Part shown: one piece after another, positions 26,270 to 36,246 of the stretch
How the letters are laid out: the number at the start of each line of letters is the position of its first letter
How positions within the stretch are numbered: the stretch's first letter is position 1
Assembly (NCBI RefSeq): GCF_003854895.1
Contig: NZ_CP033966.1
Coordinates: forward strand, 4,340,001-4,404,000
Source of the DNA: Pigmentiphaga sp. H8
GTDB taxonomy: Bacteria; Pseudomonadota; Gammaproteobacteria; Burkholderiales; Burkholderiaceae_B
Direction: 5' to 3'
Length of the DNA: 64,000 bases
The notes under the pieces: generated by a model
Seen by the model: only the letters and a program-made list of their open reading frames with translations
The model's database searches: none
What the model was told of the DNA's origin: nothing
Translations under genes and position numbers: made by a program

Positions 26270-26330
26270 CCCGGCCCCTTTATCCCCATTGTCCCGTGCC
26301 GGCCCTGGCACGCCATTCTGCCCCACACCC

Positions 26331-27917
26331 ATGAAAATCGAACGCGCGCTTCTTTCCGTTTCCGACAAATCCGGCATCGTCGACTTCGCCAGGGCCTTGC
26401 ACGACCGCGGCGTGCAGTTGCTGTCCACCGGCGGCACGGCCAAGCTGCTGGCCCAGGCCGGCCTGCCCGTGCAGGAAGTCTCCGACTACACCGGCTTTCC
26501 CGAGATGATGGACGGCCGCGTCAAGACGCTGCATCCGAAGATCCACGGCGGCCTGCTGGCCCGCCGCGACGCCCAGGCGCACCTGGACGCCATCGCCGGC
26601 CACGGCATCGGCCGCATCGACCTGCTGGTGGTGAACCTCTATCCCTTCCGCGAGACCGTCGCCAAGCCCGACTGCACCTTCGCCGACGCCGTCGAGAACA
26701 TCGACATCGGCGGGCCGGCCATGCTGCGCGCCGCGGCCAAGAACCACGGCACCGAAGCGGGCGGCGTCACGGTCGTCATCGATCCGGCCGACTACGCCCA
26801 GGTGTTGAAGGAAATGGATGCCACCGGCGCCACGTCCTACGCCCTGCGCCTGAACCTGGCCAAGAAGGTGTTCGCCCATACCGCCTCGTACGACGGCGCG
26901 ATCGCCAACTACCTGACCAGCCTGACCGACGCGCCGGCCCAGGAGGCCGTGCCGGCGCGCGAGGCCTATCCCGAGATCCTGAGCTTCCAGGCCGCCAAGA
27001 GCCAGGCCATGCGCTACGGCGAGAACCCGCACCAGTCCGCGGCCTTCTATCGCGACACCGCGCCGGCCGCCGGCCTGCTGGCCAACTACCGCCAGTTGCA
27101 GGGCAAGGAGCTTTCCTACAACAACATCGCCGACGCCGATGCCGCCTGGGAATGCGTGCGCACCTTCGACGCGCCGGCCTGCGTCATCGTCAAGCACGCC
27201 AACCCGTGCGGCGTGGCGGTGTCGACCGACGCGCTCCACGCCTACCAGCAGGCGTTCAAGACCGATCCCACGTCCGCCTTCGGCGGCATCATCGCCTTCA
27301 ACCGCCCCGTGGACGCCGCCACCGCGCAGGCGGTCAGCAAGCAGTTCGTCGAAGTGCTGCTGGCCCCCGCCTACGAGGCCGGCGCGCTGGAGATCTTCGC
27401 CGCCAAGCAGAACGTGCGCCTGCTCGAAATCCCGATGGGCGACGGCGTGAACGCCTTCGACGTCAAGCGCGTGGGCGGCGGCTGGCTGGTGCAGCAGCCC
27501 GATTCGTTCAACGTCGCGCGCGACCAGCTCAAGGTCGTCACCAAGGTCGCACCCACCGAGGCCCAGATGGACGACCTGCTGTTCGCCTGGAAGGTGGCCA
27601 AGTTCGTCAAGTCCAACGCCATCGTGTTCGTGGGCGGCGGCATGACGCTGGGCATGGGCGCCGGCCAGATGAGCCGCGTCGACTCCGCCCGCATCGCCTC
27701 GATCAAGGCCGAGAACGCCGGCCTGTCGCTCAAGGGTTCGGCCGTGGCCTCCGATGCCTTCTTCCCGTTCCGCGACGGCCTGGACGTGGTCGTGGACGCG
27801 GGCGCGAGCTGCGTCATCCAGCCCGGCGGCAGCATGCGGGACGCGGAGGTCATCGCGGCGGCCGACGAACGCGGCATCGCGATGGTGCTCACGGGCACCC
27901 GCCACTTCCGCCACTAG
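26331..27917 (+). CDS. purH: Bifunctional AICAR formyltransferase/IMP cyclohydrolase
   Basis: Catalyses the last two steps of IMP synthesis. ATG 26331 gives 528 aa starting MKIERALLSVSDKSG, matching the family; upstream in-frame codons are not conserved. The MGS-like cyclohydrolase domain fills about residues 1-145, and the formyltransferase domain carries the KHANPCGVA catalytic Lys/His motif near residue 285. A long copy of the dispersed repeat begins a few bases behind its stop. Confidence 0.97.
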   Translation: MKIERALLSVSDKSGIVDFARALHDRGVQLLSTGGTAKLLAQAGLPVQEVSDYTGFPEMMDGRVKTLHPKIHGGLLARRDAQAHLDAIAGHGIGRIDLLVVNLYPFRETVAKPDCTFADAVENIDIGGPAMLRAAAKNHGTEAGGVTVVIDPADYAQVLKEMDATGATSYALRLNLAKKVFAHTASYDGAIANYLTSLTDAPAQEAVPAREAYPEILSFQAAKSQAMRYGENPHQSAAFYRDTAPAAGLLANYRQLQGKELSYNNIADADAAWECVRTFDAPACVIVKHANPCGVAVSTDALHAYQQAFKTDPTSAFGGIIAFNRPVDAATAQAVSKQFVEVLLAPAYEAGALEIFAAKQNVRLLEIPMGDGVNAFDVKRVGGGWLVQQPDSFNVARDQLKVVTKVAPTEAQMDDLLFAWKVAKFVKSNAIVFVGGGMTLGMGAGQMSRVDSARIASIKAENAGLSLKGSAVASDAFFPFRDGLDVVVDAGASCVIQPGGSMRDAEVIAAADERGIAMVLTGTRHFRH

Positions 27918-27921
27918 AGAT

Positions 27922-28066
27922 GGCCCCCCCCTACGCGCTGACGCGCGCCCGGCATGGTGAGCCCCCAGCCGCTACGCGACAGCCCCCCGAGGGGGCCGGG
28001 ACCCGCCTTGGGGCGGCGCTGGCGGACCGGCGGAGCCGGATCCTCGGCGCCCTGGATCCGGGGTAG
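27922..28066 (+). repeat. Dispersed intergenic repeat, copy C (long form)
   Basis: About 145 bp behind purH, in gene orientation. Modules in order: C-run with TACGCGCTGACGCGCG; GGCATGGTGAGCCCCCAGCC and GCTACGCG; the hairpin CCCCCCGAGGGGGC; GGGACCCGCCTTGGGGCGGC; and the right-end hairpin GCGGACCGGCggaGCCGGATCC. It fills nearly all of the purH-ruvC gap. Confidence 0.9.
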
Positions 28067-28075
28067 GCTGACGTT

Positions 28076-28624
28076 ATGCGTATTCTTGGGGTGGATCCGG
28101 GGTTGCGGCGTACGGGGTTCGGCGTGATCGAATCGGAGGGGCCGCGGCTGCGCTATGTCGCCAGCGGGACCATCGTGGTGCCCGCCGACGACGACCTGTC
28201 GGCGCGGCTCAAGATCATCCTGGACAACCTGCGGCAGGTCGTGCGCGACACCGCGCCCGATTTCGCCGCCGTCGAGAAGGTCTTCGTCAACACCAACCCC
28301 GCCTCGACGCTGCTGCTGGGCCAGGCGCGCGGCGCGGCGCTGTGCGCGCTGGCCGACACCGGACTGCTGGTGCACGAATACACTGCGCTGCAGATCAAGA
28401 AATCGGTGGTCGGCACCGGACGCGCCGCCAAGACCCAGGTGCAGTCCATGGTGCAACATTTGCTGGCGCTGGACGGCGCCCCCGCGGCCGATGCCGCCGA
28501 CGCGCTGGCCTGCGCCATCTGCCATGCGCACGTCTCGCCCATGGCCGACCGCCTGCGCGAACACGGCAGCCATCCCGCCTTCGCCCGCCGCGGTACCCGG
28601 CTGCGGGCCGGAAGATTAGTATGA
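28076..28624 (+). CDS. ruvC: Crossover junction endodeoxyribonuclease RuvC
   Basis: Holliday-junction resolvase, 182 aa. The four acidic catalytic residues are visible: D7 (LGVDPGLRRTGFG), E67 (AAVEKVFVNTNP), D139 and D142 (ADAADALACAICH). It is separated from purH by repeat copy C, and ruvA follows after 30 nt. Confidence 0.97.
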   Translation: MRILGVDPGLRRTGFGVIESEGPRLRYVASGTIVVPADDDLSARLKIILDNLRQVVRDTAPDFAAVEKVFVNTNPASTLLLGQARGAALCALADTGLLVHEYTALQIKKSVVGTGRAAKTQVQSMVQHLLALDGAPAADAADALACAICHAHVSPMADRLREHGSHPAFARRGTRLRAGRLV

Positions 28625-28654
28625 CGCGCGAAGACAAGTCGCCAAGGTGAATTC

Positions 28655-29230
28655 ATGATCGGACGCCTGACCGGAACGCTGGTCGAGAAACAACCGCCCA
28701 CCGTCTGCCTGGACGTGAACGGCGTGGGCTATGAACTGGACGTGCCGATGAGCACGCTGTATTCCCTGCCCGAACTCGGGGCCCGGGTGACGCTGCTCAC
28801 CCACCTGGCCATACGCGAGGATGCCCACGTGCTGTACGGTTTCGGCACCGCGGCCGAACGCGTCACCTTCCGCGAACTCATCAAGGTCAGCGGCGTAGGC
28901 GCCAAGATCGCGCTGGCCGTGCTGTCGGGCATGACGGTAGCCGAGCTGTCGCAGGCCGTCACCCTGCAGGAGGCCGGCCGCCTGACCCGCGTGCCGGGCA
29001 TAGGCAAGAAGACGGCCGAACGGCTGCTGCTGGAACTCAAGGGCAAGCTGGGCGCCGACCTGGGGGCCGCGGCCGGCCACGTGGTGGCCGACGGCCAGAC
29101 CGACATTCTCAACGCGCTCGTGGCGCTGGGCTATTCCGAACGCGAGGCCGTGGCCTCGGTGAAGAACCTGCCGGCCGGCGTGGGCGTCTCGGAAGGCATC
29201 AAGCAGGCGCTCAAGGCGCTGGCCCGCTAG
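28655..29230 (+). CDS. ruvA: Holliday junction branch-migration protein RuvA
   Basis: Tetrameric junction-binding subunit of RuvAB, 191 aa. An N-terminal OB fold (MIGRLTGTLVEKQPP) is followed by two helix-hairpin-helix motifs, FRELIKVSGVGAKIALAVLS (about 70-89) and RLTRVPGIGKKTAERLLLEL (about 109-128), and the C-terminal RuvB-contacting domain. It is separated from ruvB by a glutathione S-transferase gene. Confidence 0.97.
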   Translation: MIGRLTGTLVEKQPPTVCLDVNGVGYELDVPMSTLYSLPELGARVTLLTHLAIREDAHVLYGFGTAAERVTFRELIKVSGVGAKIALAVLSGMTVAELSQAVTLQEAGRLTRVPGIGKKTAERLLLELKGKLGADLGAAAGHVVADGQTDILNALVALGYSEREAVASVKNLPAGVGVSEGIKQALKALAR

Positions 29231-29249
29231 GCGCGCCGACGGAGGCCGC

Positions 29250-29897
29250 ATGCTCAGGATCTGGGGACGGCGCAACTCGTTCAATGTGCAGAAGGTGCTC
29301 TGGTTCGCGAACGAACTGGGGCTGGCCTACGAACACATCCCCGCCGGCGGCGAGCATGGCCTGATCGACACGCCGGAATTCCGCGCGCTGAACCCCCACG
29401 GCAGGGTGCCGGTCATCGACGACGACGGCGCCGTGGTCTGGGAATCCCACACCATTCTGCGCTACCTGGCGGCCCGCCATGGCGCACCGGACTTCTGGCC
29501 GGCCGACCCGGCCGCCCGCTCGCAGGCCGAACGCTGGATGGACTGGGCCCACACCTCGCTGCAACCCGCCTTCCTGACCGGCGTGTTCTGGGGCTACTAC
29601 CGGACGCCCGAGCCCTTGCGCGACCCCGACCGGATCCGCGCCCGCGTCGAGGAATGCGCCGGCTATTTCCGCCTGCTGGATGCGCGGCTGGCGAACCAGC
29701 CCTTTCTGGGCGGCGAGCAACTGACCCTGGCCGACATTCCCGCCGGCACGGCGCTGTACCGCTATTTCGGCCTGGACATCGCCCGGCCCGACGTACCCCA
29801 CGTCAGGGCCTGGTACCAGCGGCTGCAGCAGCGCGCGCCCTATCGCGAGCACGTCATGGTGCCCTTCGGCGAACTGTACGGACGGCTGGACTACTAA
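29250..29897 (+). CDS. Glutathione S-transferase family protein
   Basis: A 215-residue cytosolic GST. The thioredoxin-like N-domain begins WGRRNSFNVQKVLWFANELG (Ser/Asn in the activating position), has the cis-Pro GRVPVIDDD and the WESHTILRYLA glutathione site; the C-domain has LADIPAGTALYRYF. Substrate unknown. Spacing of 19 nt from ruvA, with GGAGG eight bases ahead of ATG, suggests cotranscription with ruvCA. Confidence 0.92.
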   Translation: MLRIWGRRNSFNVQKVLWFANELGLAYEHIPAGGEHGLIDTPEFRALNPHGRVPVIDDDGAVVWESHTILRYLAARHGAPDFWPADPAARSQAERWMDWAHTSLQPAFLTGVFWGYYRTPEPLRDPDRIRARVEECAGYFRLLDARLANQPFLGGEQLTLADIPAGTALYRYFGLDIARPDVPHVRAWYQRLQQRAPYREHVMVPFGELYGRLDY

Positions 29898-29967
29898 GCC
29901 GGCGGCGGCGCCCGCAGCCCGGCGCGGAACGGGCTAACATACCCGCAGTTCAAGGCAGAATACCCCC

Positions 29968-31038
29968 ATGGCGATCCAGCCCGACAAGCTTTCCATCCGA
30001 GACGACGCCCCCGACATGCGGGTGATCTCTCCACGCGCCTCGTCCCCCAACGAAGAGGCCATCGAACGCGCGCTGCGCCCCAAGGCGCTCGACGAATACG
30101 TCGGCCAGCGCCGCATCCGCGAACAGCTCGAGATCTTCATCGCCGCCGCGCGCAAGCGCCAGGAATCGCTGGACCACGTCCTGCTGTTCGGCCCGCCGGG
30201 CCTGGGCAAGACCACGCTGGCCCACATCGTCGCGCGCGAGATGGGCGTCCAGCTGCGCCAGACCTCCGGACCGGTGCTGGAGCGGCCGGGCGATCTCGCG
30301 GCCCTGCTGACCAATCTCGAACGCAACGACGTCCTCTTCATCGACGAGATCCACCGCCTGTCCCCGGTGGTCGAGGAAATCCTGTACCCCGCGCTGGAAG
30401 ACTTCCAGATCGACATCCTGATCGGCGAAGGCCCCGCCGCCCGCAGCGTCAAGCTCGACCTGCAGCCCTTCACGCTGGTCGGCGCCACCACCCGCGCGGG
30501 CATGCTGACCAACCCGCTGCGCGACCGCTTCGGCATCATCGCGCGCCTGGAGTTCTACACCGCCGACGAGCTGTCCTCCATCGTGACCCGCAGCGCCGGC
30601 CTGCTCAACGCCGCCATCGCCGAGGACGGCGCCCGCGAGATCGCGCGCCGTTCGCGCGGCACGCCCCGCATCGCCAACCGGCTGCTGCGGCGGGTGCGCG
30701 ACTACGCCGAGGTCAAGGCCGGCGGCCGCATCACCGGCGAAGTCGCCCACGCCGCCCTGTCCATGCTGGACGTCGACCCGGCCGGCCTGGACATCATGGA
30801 CCGCAAGCTGCTGGAAGCCATCGTCTACAAGTTCGACGGCGGCCCCGTGGGCCTGGACAGCCTGTCCGCCGCCATCGGCGAGGAACGCGACACCATCGAG
30901 GACGTGATCGAGCCCTACCTGATCCAGCACGGCTACGTCCAACGCACCCCGCGCGGCCGCATCGCCACCCAGGGCACCTATCGCCACCTGGGCCTGACCC
31001 CGCCCACGCAAACCGGTGGCGATCTGTTTTCCAGTTGA
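29968..31038 (+). CDS. ruvB: Holliday junction ATP-dependent helicase RuvB
   Basis: AAA+ motor of branch migration, 356 aa. Walker A is LLFGPPGLGKTT (K81), Walker B is DVLFIDEIHRLSP, sensor I GATTRAG, and the winged-helix C-domain ends with QRTPRGRIATQGTYRHLG. A 70 bp gap separates it from the gst gene; TAACAT at about 29934 may be a -10 for separate expression. Confidence 0.98.
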   Translation: MAIQPDKLSIRDDAPDMRVISPRASSPNEEAIERALRPKALDEYVGQRRIREQLEIFIAAARKRQESLDHVLLFGPPGLGKTTLAHIVAREMGVQLRQTSGPVLERPGDLAALLTNLERNDVLFIDEIHRLSPVVEEILYPALEDFQIDILIGEGPAARSVKLDLQPFTLVGATTRAGMLTNPLRDRFGIIARLEFYTADELSSIVTRSAGLLNAAIAEDGAREIARRSRGTPRIANRLLRRVRDYAEVKAGGRITGEVAHAALSMLDVDPAGLDIMDRKLLEAIVYKFDGGPVGLDSLSAAIGEERDTIEDVIEPYLIQHGYVQRTPRGRIATQGTYRHLGLTPPTQTGGDLFSS

Positions 31039-31065
31039 TACGGAAATGATCGAGGCAGACCCAGG

Positions 31066-31210
31066 ATGCGGCGGATCCGGCGGTCCACCCGCATCGCCCC
31101 CGGGACCCGGCGCCGGGCCGCCCCAAGGCGGGTCCCGGCCCCCTTGGGGGGCTGCCGCGTAGCGGCTGGGGGCTCACCATACTGGGCGCGCGTCAGCGCG
31201 TAGGGGGGTA
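31066..31210 (-). repeat. Dispersed intergenic repeat, copy D (long form, reversed)
   Basis: Same module order as copy C when read on the minus strand, including the central GGGACCCG...CGGGTCCC stem and the right-end hairpin with an altered loop. This is the one copy oriented against the gene it follows (ruvB); it instead follows a minus-strand terminator-like hairpin at 31213-31247. Confidence 0.88.
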
Positions 31211-31248
31211 CAAAAACAAAACCCGTGCTGGGCATCCCCCAGGTCACG
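31211..31248 (-). terminator. Terminator-like hairpin on minus strand
   Basis: On the minus strand AACCCGTG-acCTGG-gggatgc-CCAG-CACGGGTT is followed by TTGTTTTTG. No minus-strand coding gene is recognised upstream (31250-31560), so either an unannotated short RNA ends here or the hairpin is a relic. Confidence 0.55.
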
Positions 31249-31597
31249 GGTTCGACTGTGCAGGGCACAGTTGACATCAAGTCGGACGAGATCATGAACG
31301 GCGTCGATGACGCGGCCATGACAGCTCGGTGCAGAATCGCCCGACCTGTAAAAGAAGGGTGGAAGCGTCGATAACCCGGACGGCGCCACCCACGCACCCG
31401 AAGCCGCACAGGCTTGCAATCAACGCTTCCTGGCGTCTGACGGCCCTGGCGCGCTAAAGTTTCCCGCTTTACAAGCCGTCACATTTGGCACAATGCCCGC
31501 ATGGTGGCCGGATGCCCCGGACCGGCGGGTTGTTTACAATTTCGCCCCAGGGGCTTCATCGGCCTCAGCTCGCCAGACTCGTCCAAGGTTCCGCCTC

Positions 31598-32035
31598 GTG
31601 CTCCAACCCGCCAGTGAAGATTTCCGGTTTCCGATCCGGGTCTACTACGAAGATACCGACGCCGGCGGCGTGGTCTACTACGCCAACTACCTCAAGTTCT
31701 TCGAACGCGCCCGCACCGAGTGGCTGCGCGCGCTGGGCGTCGAACAGCGGGCGCTGGCGGACCTGACCGGCTGCATCTTCGTCGTGCGCGGCATCGACAC
31801 CCAGTATCGGCGGCCCGCCGCCCTGGACGACAGCCTGACGATACGCAGCCAGGTCTCCCGCCTGGGCAAGGCCTCCATCGATTTCCTGCAGTTTTGCGAG
31901 CGCGGCGATGAACTGCTCGCGACCGGCAAGGTCCAGGTAGGATGCGTCGATCGCGCGACGCTGCGGCCGCGCGCGCTGCCGCCCGATCTCGTCCGGGCGC
32001 TCGCGCCGCTCGCGGCGGAACCCGCAACCGATTAA
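31598..32035 (+). CDS. ybgC: Acyl-CoA thioesterase of the tol-pal cluster
   Basis: Hot-dog fold thioesterase, 145 aa from GTG 31598. The 4HBT signature is VYYEDTDAGGVVYYANYLKF, with the catalytic Asp in DTDAGG, followed by ERARTEWLRALG. The frame is open upstream to 31493 but those residues are not family-like. First gene of the tol-pal operon; it links cell division/envelope and acyl metabolism, though its physiological substrate is unsettled. Confidence 0.93.
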   Translation: MLQPASEDFRFPIRVYYEDTDAGGVVYYANYLKFFERARTEWLRALGVEQRALADLTGCIFVVRGIDTQYRRPAALDDSLTIRSQVSRLGKASIDFLQFCERGDELLATGKVQVGCVDRATLRPRALPPDLVRALAPLAAEPATD

Positions 32036-32087
32036 CCCCGACATCAACCCTTCAGGCATCCTCTTTCGCCCCCCCAAAGGACTCTGC

Positions 32088-33211
<1,124 letters not shown>

Positions 33212-33217
33212 TTGCCC

Positions 33218-34180
33218 ATGGCGCCCAACGACCGATCCAACCGACCTCTCCGACGACCGCCGGAACCCGGCAAGTGGAAATCCTTCGGCCTGGCGGTGCT
33301 GATGCACGTGCTGCTGGCCGCCGCCCTGATCTTCAGCCTGGACTGGAACCGGCGCTCGCCGGGGCCGGTCCAGGCCGAACTGTGGACGGCGCTGCCCGCG
33401 CCCAACCAGCCCGAGCCGCCCACCCCCACGCCCGAACCGCAACCCGAGCCGATCAAGCCGCCCCCGCCACCGCCTCCGCCGCCTGAACCCAAGGTGACGC
33501 AGGAGAAGCCCGACATCGCCATCGAGCAGGAAAAGAAGCGCCGCGAGGCTGAACGGCGCGAAGCCGAGGAGCGCGAGGCCGAGCGCAAGCGCGAACTGCA
33601 AAAGCTGGAAGAGAAGAAGCTGGCCGACAAGCGCGCGCAAGAAAAGAAGGAAGCCGAACAGCGCGAAGCCGACAAGAAAAAGGCCGACCAATTGGCCGCC
33701 GACAAGGCCGCCGCCGAGAAGAAAGCCGCGGCCGACAAGGCTGCCGCAGACAAGAAGGCCGCTGCCGACAAGAAGGCCCAGGCCGAGCGCGACCGCAAGC
33801 TGCGCGAAGCCTTCCGCAACGACACCGCCCGCGCGGCTGGCCTGGAAGGCGGCCGCGAGGGCGGCACCGCCAACCGCAACCAGGCGGGCGGCGGCGGGGG
33901 CGACCCCGGCTATGCGGACCTGGTGCGCGCTTGCATCAAACCCGGAGTCATTTATAGTGCAAGTGGCAGTTCCTCCGGCGGGAACCCCACAGCCGTGTTC
34001 CGGGTCCAGTTGCTACCCACCGGGGACCAGGCGGGCGCGCCGCGCCTCGTCCGCTCCTCCGGCGTCCCGGCTTTCGATCGCGCGGTCGAGACCGGTATCC
34101 GGCGTTGCGACCCCTTCCCGCGGCCGTCTTCCGGCCGGTACGAGTCCAACATAGAAGTTCAATATCGGATGTTCGACTGA
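33218..34180 (+). CDS. tolA: Tol-Pal system protein TolA
   Basis: Inner-membrane-anchored protein spanning the periplasm to TolB/Pal, 320 aa. TM at about 22-41, a proline-rich stretch at about 60-95, a long Lys/Ala/Glu coiled coil (about 105-200, with repeated AADKKAA-type units) and a C-terminal TonB-like domain after a Gly/Asn-rich hinge. ATG 33218 is preferred over TTG 33212. The 3' end overlaps tolB by one base. Confidence 0.95.
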   Translation: MAPNDRSNRPLRRPPEPGKWKSFGLAVLMHVLLAAALIFSLDWNRRSPGPVQAELWTALPAPNQPEPPTPTPEPQPEPIKPPPPPPPPPEPKVTQEKPDIAIEQEKKRREAERREAEEREAERKRELQKLEEKKLADKRAQEKKEAEQREADKKKADQLAADKAAAEKKAAADKAAADKKAAADKKAQAERDRKLREAFRNDTARAAGLEGGREGGTANRNQAGGGGGDPGYADLVRACIKPGVIYSASGSSSGGNPTAVFRVQLLPTGDQAGAPRLVRSSGVPAFDRAVETGIRRCDPFPRPSSGRYESNIEVQYRMFD

Positions 34181-35541
34181 TGACATTTGCAAATCCCGCT
34201 TTCCCCCCCTCGTCCGCCCTGTCCGGCAGCGCTCGCCTGCGTGACCTCGGCAGCCGGCTAGGACGGCGGCTCCTGCAATGCGCCGCGGCGCTGGCCGCGA
34301 CGGCCTTCGCCCTGGGCGCCGCCCCGGCCCGCGCCCAGCTCACCGTCCAGATCTCGGGCGCCGGCGCCAACCAGTATCCGGTGGCCATCGCCAACTTCGA
34401 GTCGGCCGATCCGCAGGGCAAGGCGATCGCGGAAATCATCCGCGCCGACCTGAACCGCACCGGCCTGTTCCGCATCATCGATGCCGGCGACACCCCGCTG
34501 TCGGACTCGGCCGTCATCGGCTTTGCCGCCTGGAAGACCCGCGGCGCCGACGCGCTGGCCGTGGGCAGCGTGCAACGCACCAGCGACGGCCGCTACGACG
34601 TTCGCTATCGCCTGGTCGACACGGTCAAGCAGGCCCAGATCGACGGCGTGGCCTTCGCCTCGGGCGCCAATGAAATGCGTCGCACCGCGCACCAGATCGC
34701 CGACCGCATCTACGAGAAGCTGACCGGTGATCGTGGCATTTTCGCAACACGCATCGCCTACGTGCTCAAGCGCGACAACATCTACGAATTGCAGATCGCC
34801 GACGCCGACGGCCAGAACGCCCAAACGGCCCTGCGCTCGCGCGAGCCCATCATCTCGCCCTCCTGGTCGCCCGACGGCACCCGCCTGGCCTATGTAAGCT
34901 TCGAATCGCGCAAGCCTGTTGTGTATGTGCACACTATCACCACGGGCCAACGGATACCGGTTGCCAATTTCAAGGGCAATAACAGCGCCCCGGCGTGGGC
35001 GCCCGATGGCAACCGCCTGGCGGTCGTTTTGACCCGCGACGGCCTGTCCCAGCTGTACATGCTGAACGCCGACGGCTCGGGCCTGCGCCGGCTGACCCAG
35101 TCTCCCGGCATCGATACGGAACCCACTTTCACGCCCGATGGCCGCGGCATTCTGTTCACCAGCGACCGTGGCGGCAGCCCGCAGATCTACCGGCTGAACG
35201 TGGACAACAATCAAGTCGAGCGCGTCACGTTCAAAGGGACTTACAATATTTCTCCCCAGTTGTCGCCTGATGGCAAAACCTTGCTGTACGTCACCCGCCG
35301 CGCCGGCTTCCAGATAGCTTCCCTAGACCTCGCCACCGGTAATGAGCTCGTCCTCACCAACGGCGGCCGGGACGAATCCCCCAGCTTTGCCCCCAACGGA
35401 AAGATGATTCTTTATGCAACATCGCAGTCCGGCCGCGGTGTGCTGGCTGCGGTTTCGAGCGACGGTCGCGTTACCCAGACTCTGTCGGTGCTCAACGGTG
35501 ACGTACGCGAACCCACCTGGGGGCCTTTCCTGAACAATTGA
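34180..35541 (+). CDS. tolB: Tol-Pal system beta-propeller protein TolB
   Basis: Periplasmic protein, 453 aa, linking TolA with Pal. The start overlaps the tolA stop (TGATG). The N-terminus has a long signal sequence cut near APARAQ (about residue 49), then the mixed alpha/beta N-domain and repeated propeller blades (SPSWSPDGTRLAYVS, APAWAPDGNRLAV, EPTFTPDGRGILFTSD, SPQLSPDGKTLLYVT). Blade motifs recur about every 43 residues. Confidence 0.97.
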   Translation: MTFANPAFPPSSALSGSARLRDLGSRLGRRLLQCAAALAATAFALGAAPARAQLTVQISGAGANQYPVAIANFESADPQGKAIAEIIRADLNRTGLFRIIDAGDTPLSDSAVIGFAAWKTRGADALAVGSVQRTSDGRYDVRYRLVDTVKQAQIDGVAFASGANEMRRTAHQIADRIYEKLTGDRGIFATRIAYVLKRDNIYELQIADADGQNAQTALRSREPIISPSWSPDGTRLAYVSFESRKPVVYVHTITTGQRIPVANFKGNNSAPAWAPDGNRLAVVLTRDGLSQLYMLNADGSGLRRLTQSPGIDTEPTFTPDGRGILFTSDRGGSPQIYRLNVDNNQVERVTFKGTYNISPQLSPDGKTLLYVTRRAGFQIASLDLATGNELVLTNGGRDESPSFAPNGKMILYATSQSGRGVLAAVSSDGRVTQTLSVLNGDVREPTWGPFLNN

Positions 35542-35697
35542 TTACCTGAAAAGGGCCCCGCTGTCGCGGCGCCGCATCGTTGTCACGTCTTGCAACCTTG
35601 CGCGCCGTGGGGCTCATGTGACACTTTAGGATCACGTTTCGGTCTGGTCATCGTCTTTTCCAACCCACTATCGTCCCTCGGAACCCAAGGAAAAATC

Positions 35698-36234
35698 ATG
35701 TCTACTCGTGCATTCAAAATGTTCGTCGTGGCGAGCGTTGTCGCGGTAGTCTCGGCTTGCAGCAGCCCCGTCAAGCTCGATGAGAGCAGCAACGTCCCGG
35801 TCGAAGACCGCTCCGGCCAGAACACCGGCGCCAACCCCAACGGCGTCGCCCGCGTCGACACCACCCAGCAGGGCCTGGATCCGCTGAACGATCCCAAGGG
35901 CGTGCTGGCCCAGCGTTCGGTGTACTTCGACTTCGACAGCTACGTGGTCAAGGACCAGTACCGTCCCATCGTCGAAAACCACTCGCGCTTCCTGAACAAC
36001 AACCGCAACCGCAAGGTCGTGATCGAAGGCAACACCGACGACGTCGGCAGCAGCGAATACAACCTGGCCCTGGGCCAGCGCCGTTCCGAAGCCGTGCGCC
36101 GCATGATGGTGCTGCTGGGCGTGCGCGACGACCAGGTCGAAGCCATCAGCTTCGGCAAGGAAAAGCTCAAGTCCACCGGCACGGATGAAGCCTCGCGCGC
36201 CGAGAACCGCCGCGCCGACATCGCCTACCGCTAA
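35698..36234 (+). CDS. pal: Peptidoglycan-associated lipoprotein Pal
   Basis: Outer-membrane lipoprotein of 178 aa. The lipobox VSAC puts the lipidated cysteine at residue 21, to be matured by Lnt. The OmpA-like peptidoglycan-binding domain has YFDFDSYVVKDQY and EGNTDDVGSSEYNLALGQRR. AAGGAAAA precedes ATG 35698. The 156 bp gap after tolB may carry an extra promoter. Confidence 0.97.
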   Translation: MSTRAFKMFVVASVVAVVSACSSPVKLDESSNVPVEDRSGQNTGANPNGVARVDTTQQGLDPLNDPKGVLAQRSVYFDFDSYVVKDQYRPIVENHSRFLNNNRNRKVVIEGNTDDVGSSEYNLALGQRRSEAVRRMMVLLGVRDDQVEAISFGKEKLKSTGTDEASRAENRRADIAYR

Positions 36235-36246
36235 GGATCCGCCCTC

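Larger units (their letters stand above)
31039..31597. other. Long intergenic stretch between ruvB and ybgC
   Basis: The only gene-free stretch longer than 300 bp. It holds repeat copy D (31066-31210), a hairpin at about 31213-31247 that reads as a terminator on the minus strand, and a TACAAT at 31535-31540 that may be the -10 of ybgC-tol. Short open frames occur on both strands but none resembles a known protein. Confidence 0.6.

Noticed and set aside
31222..31375. Small plus-strand open frame after repeat copy D
   Set aside because: Reads about 50 codons to a TAA at 31373, but has no Shine-Dalgarno or recognised family and lies over the minus-strand terminator hairpin; too weak to list as a gene.
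31480..31500. Sigma-54 promoter (TTTGGCACAATGCC)
   Set aside because: The TGGCAC element is present but no TTGC element occurs at the required spacing.
33540..33800. Tandem repeat in tolA as a possible recombination array
   Set aside because: The repeats encode the Lys/Ala/Glu coiled coil normal for TolA.
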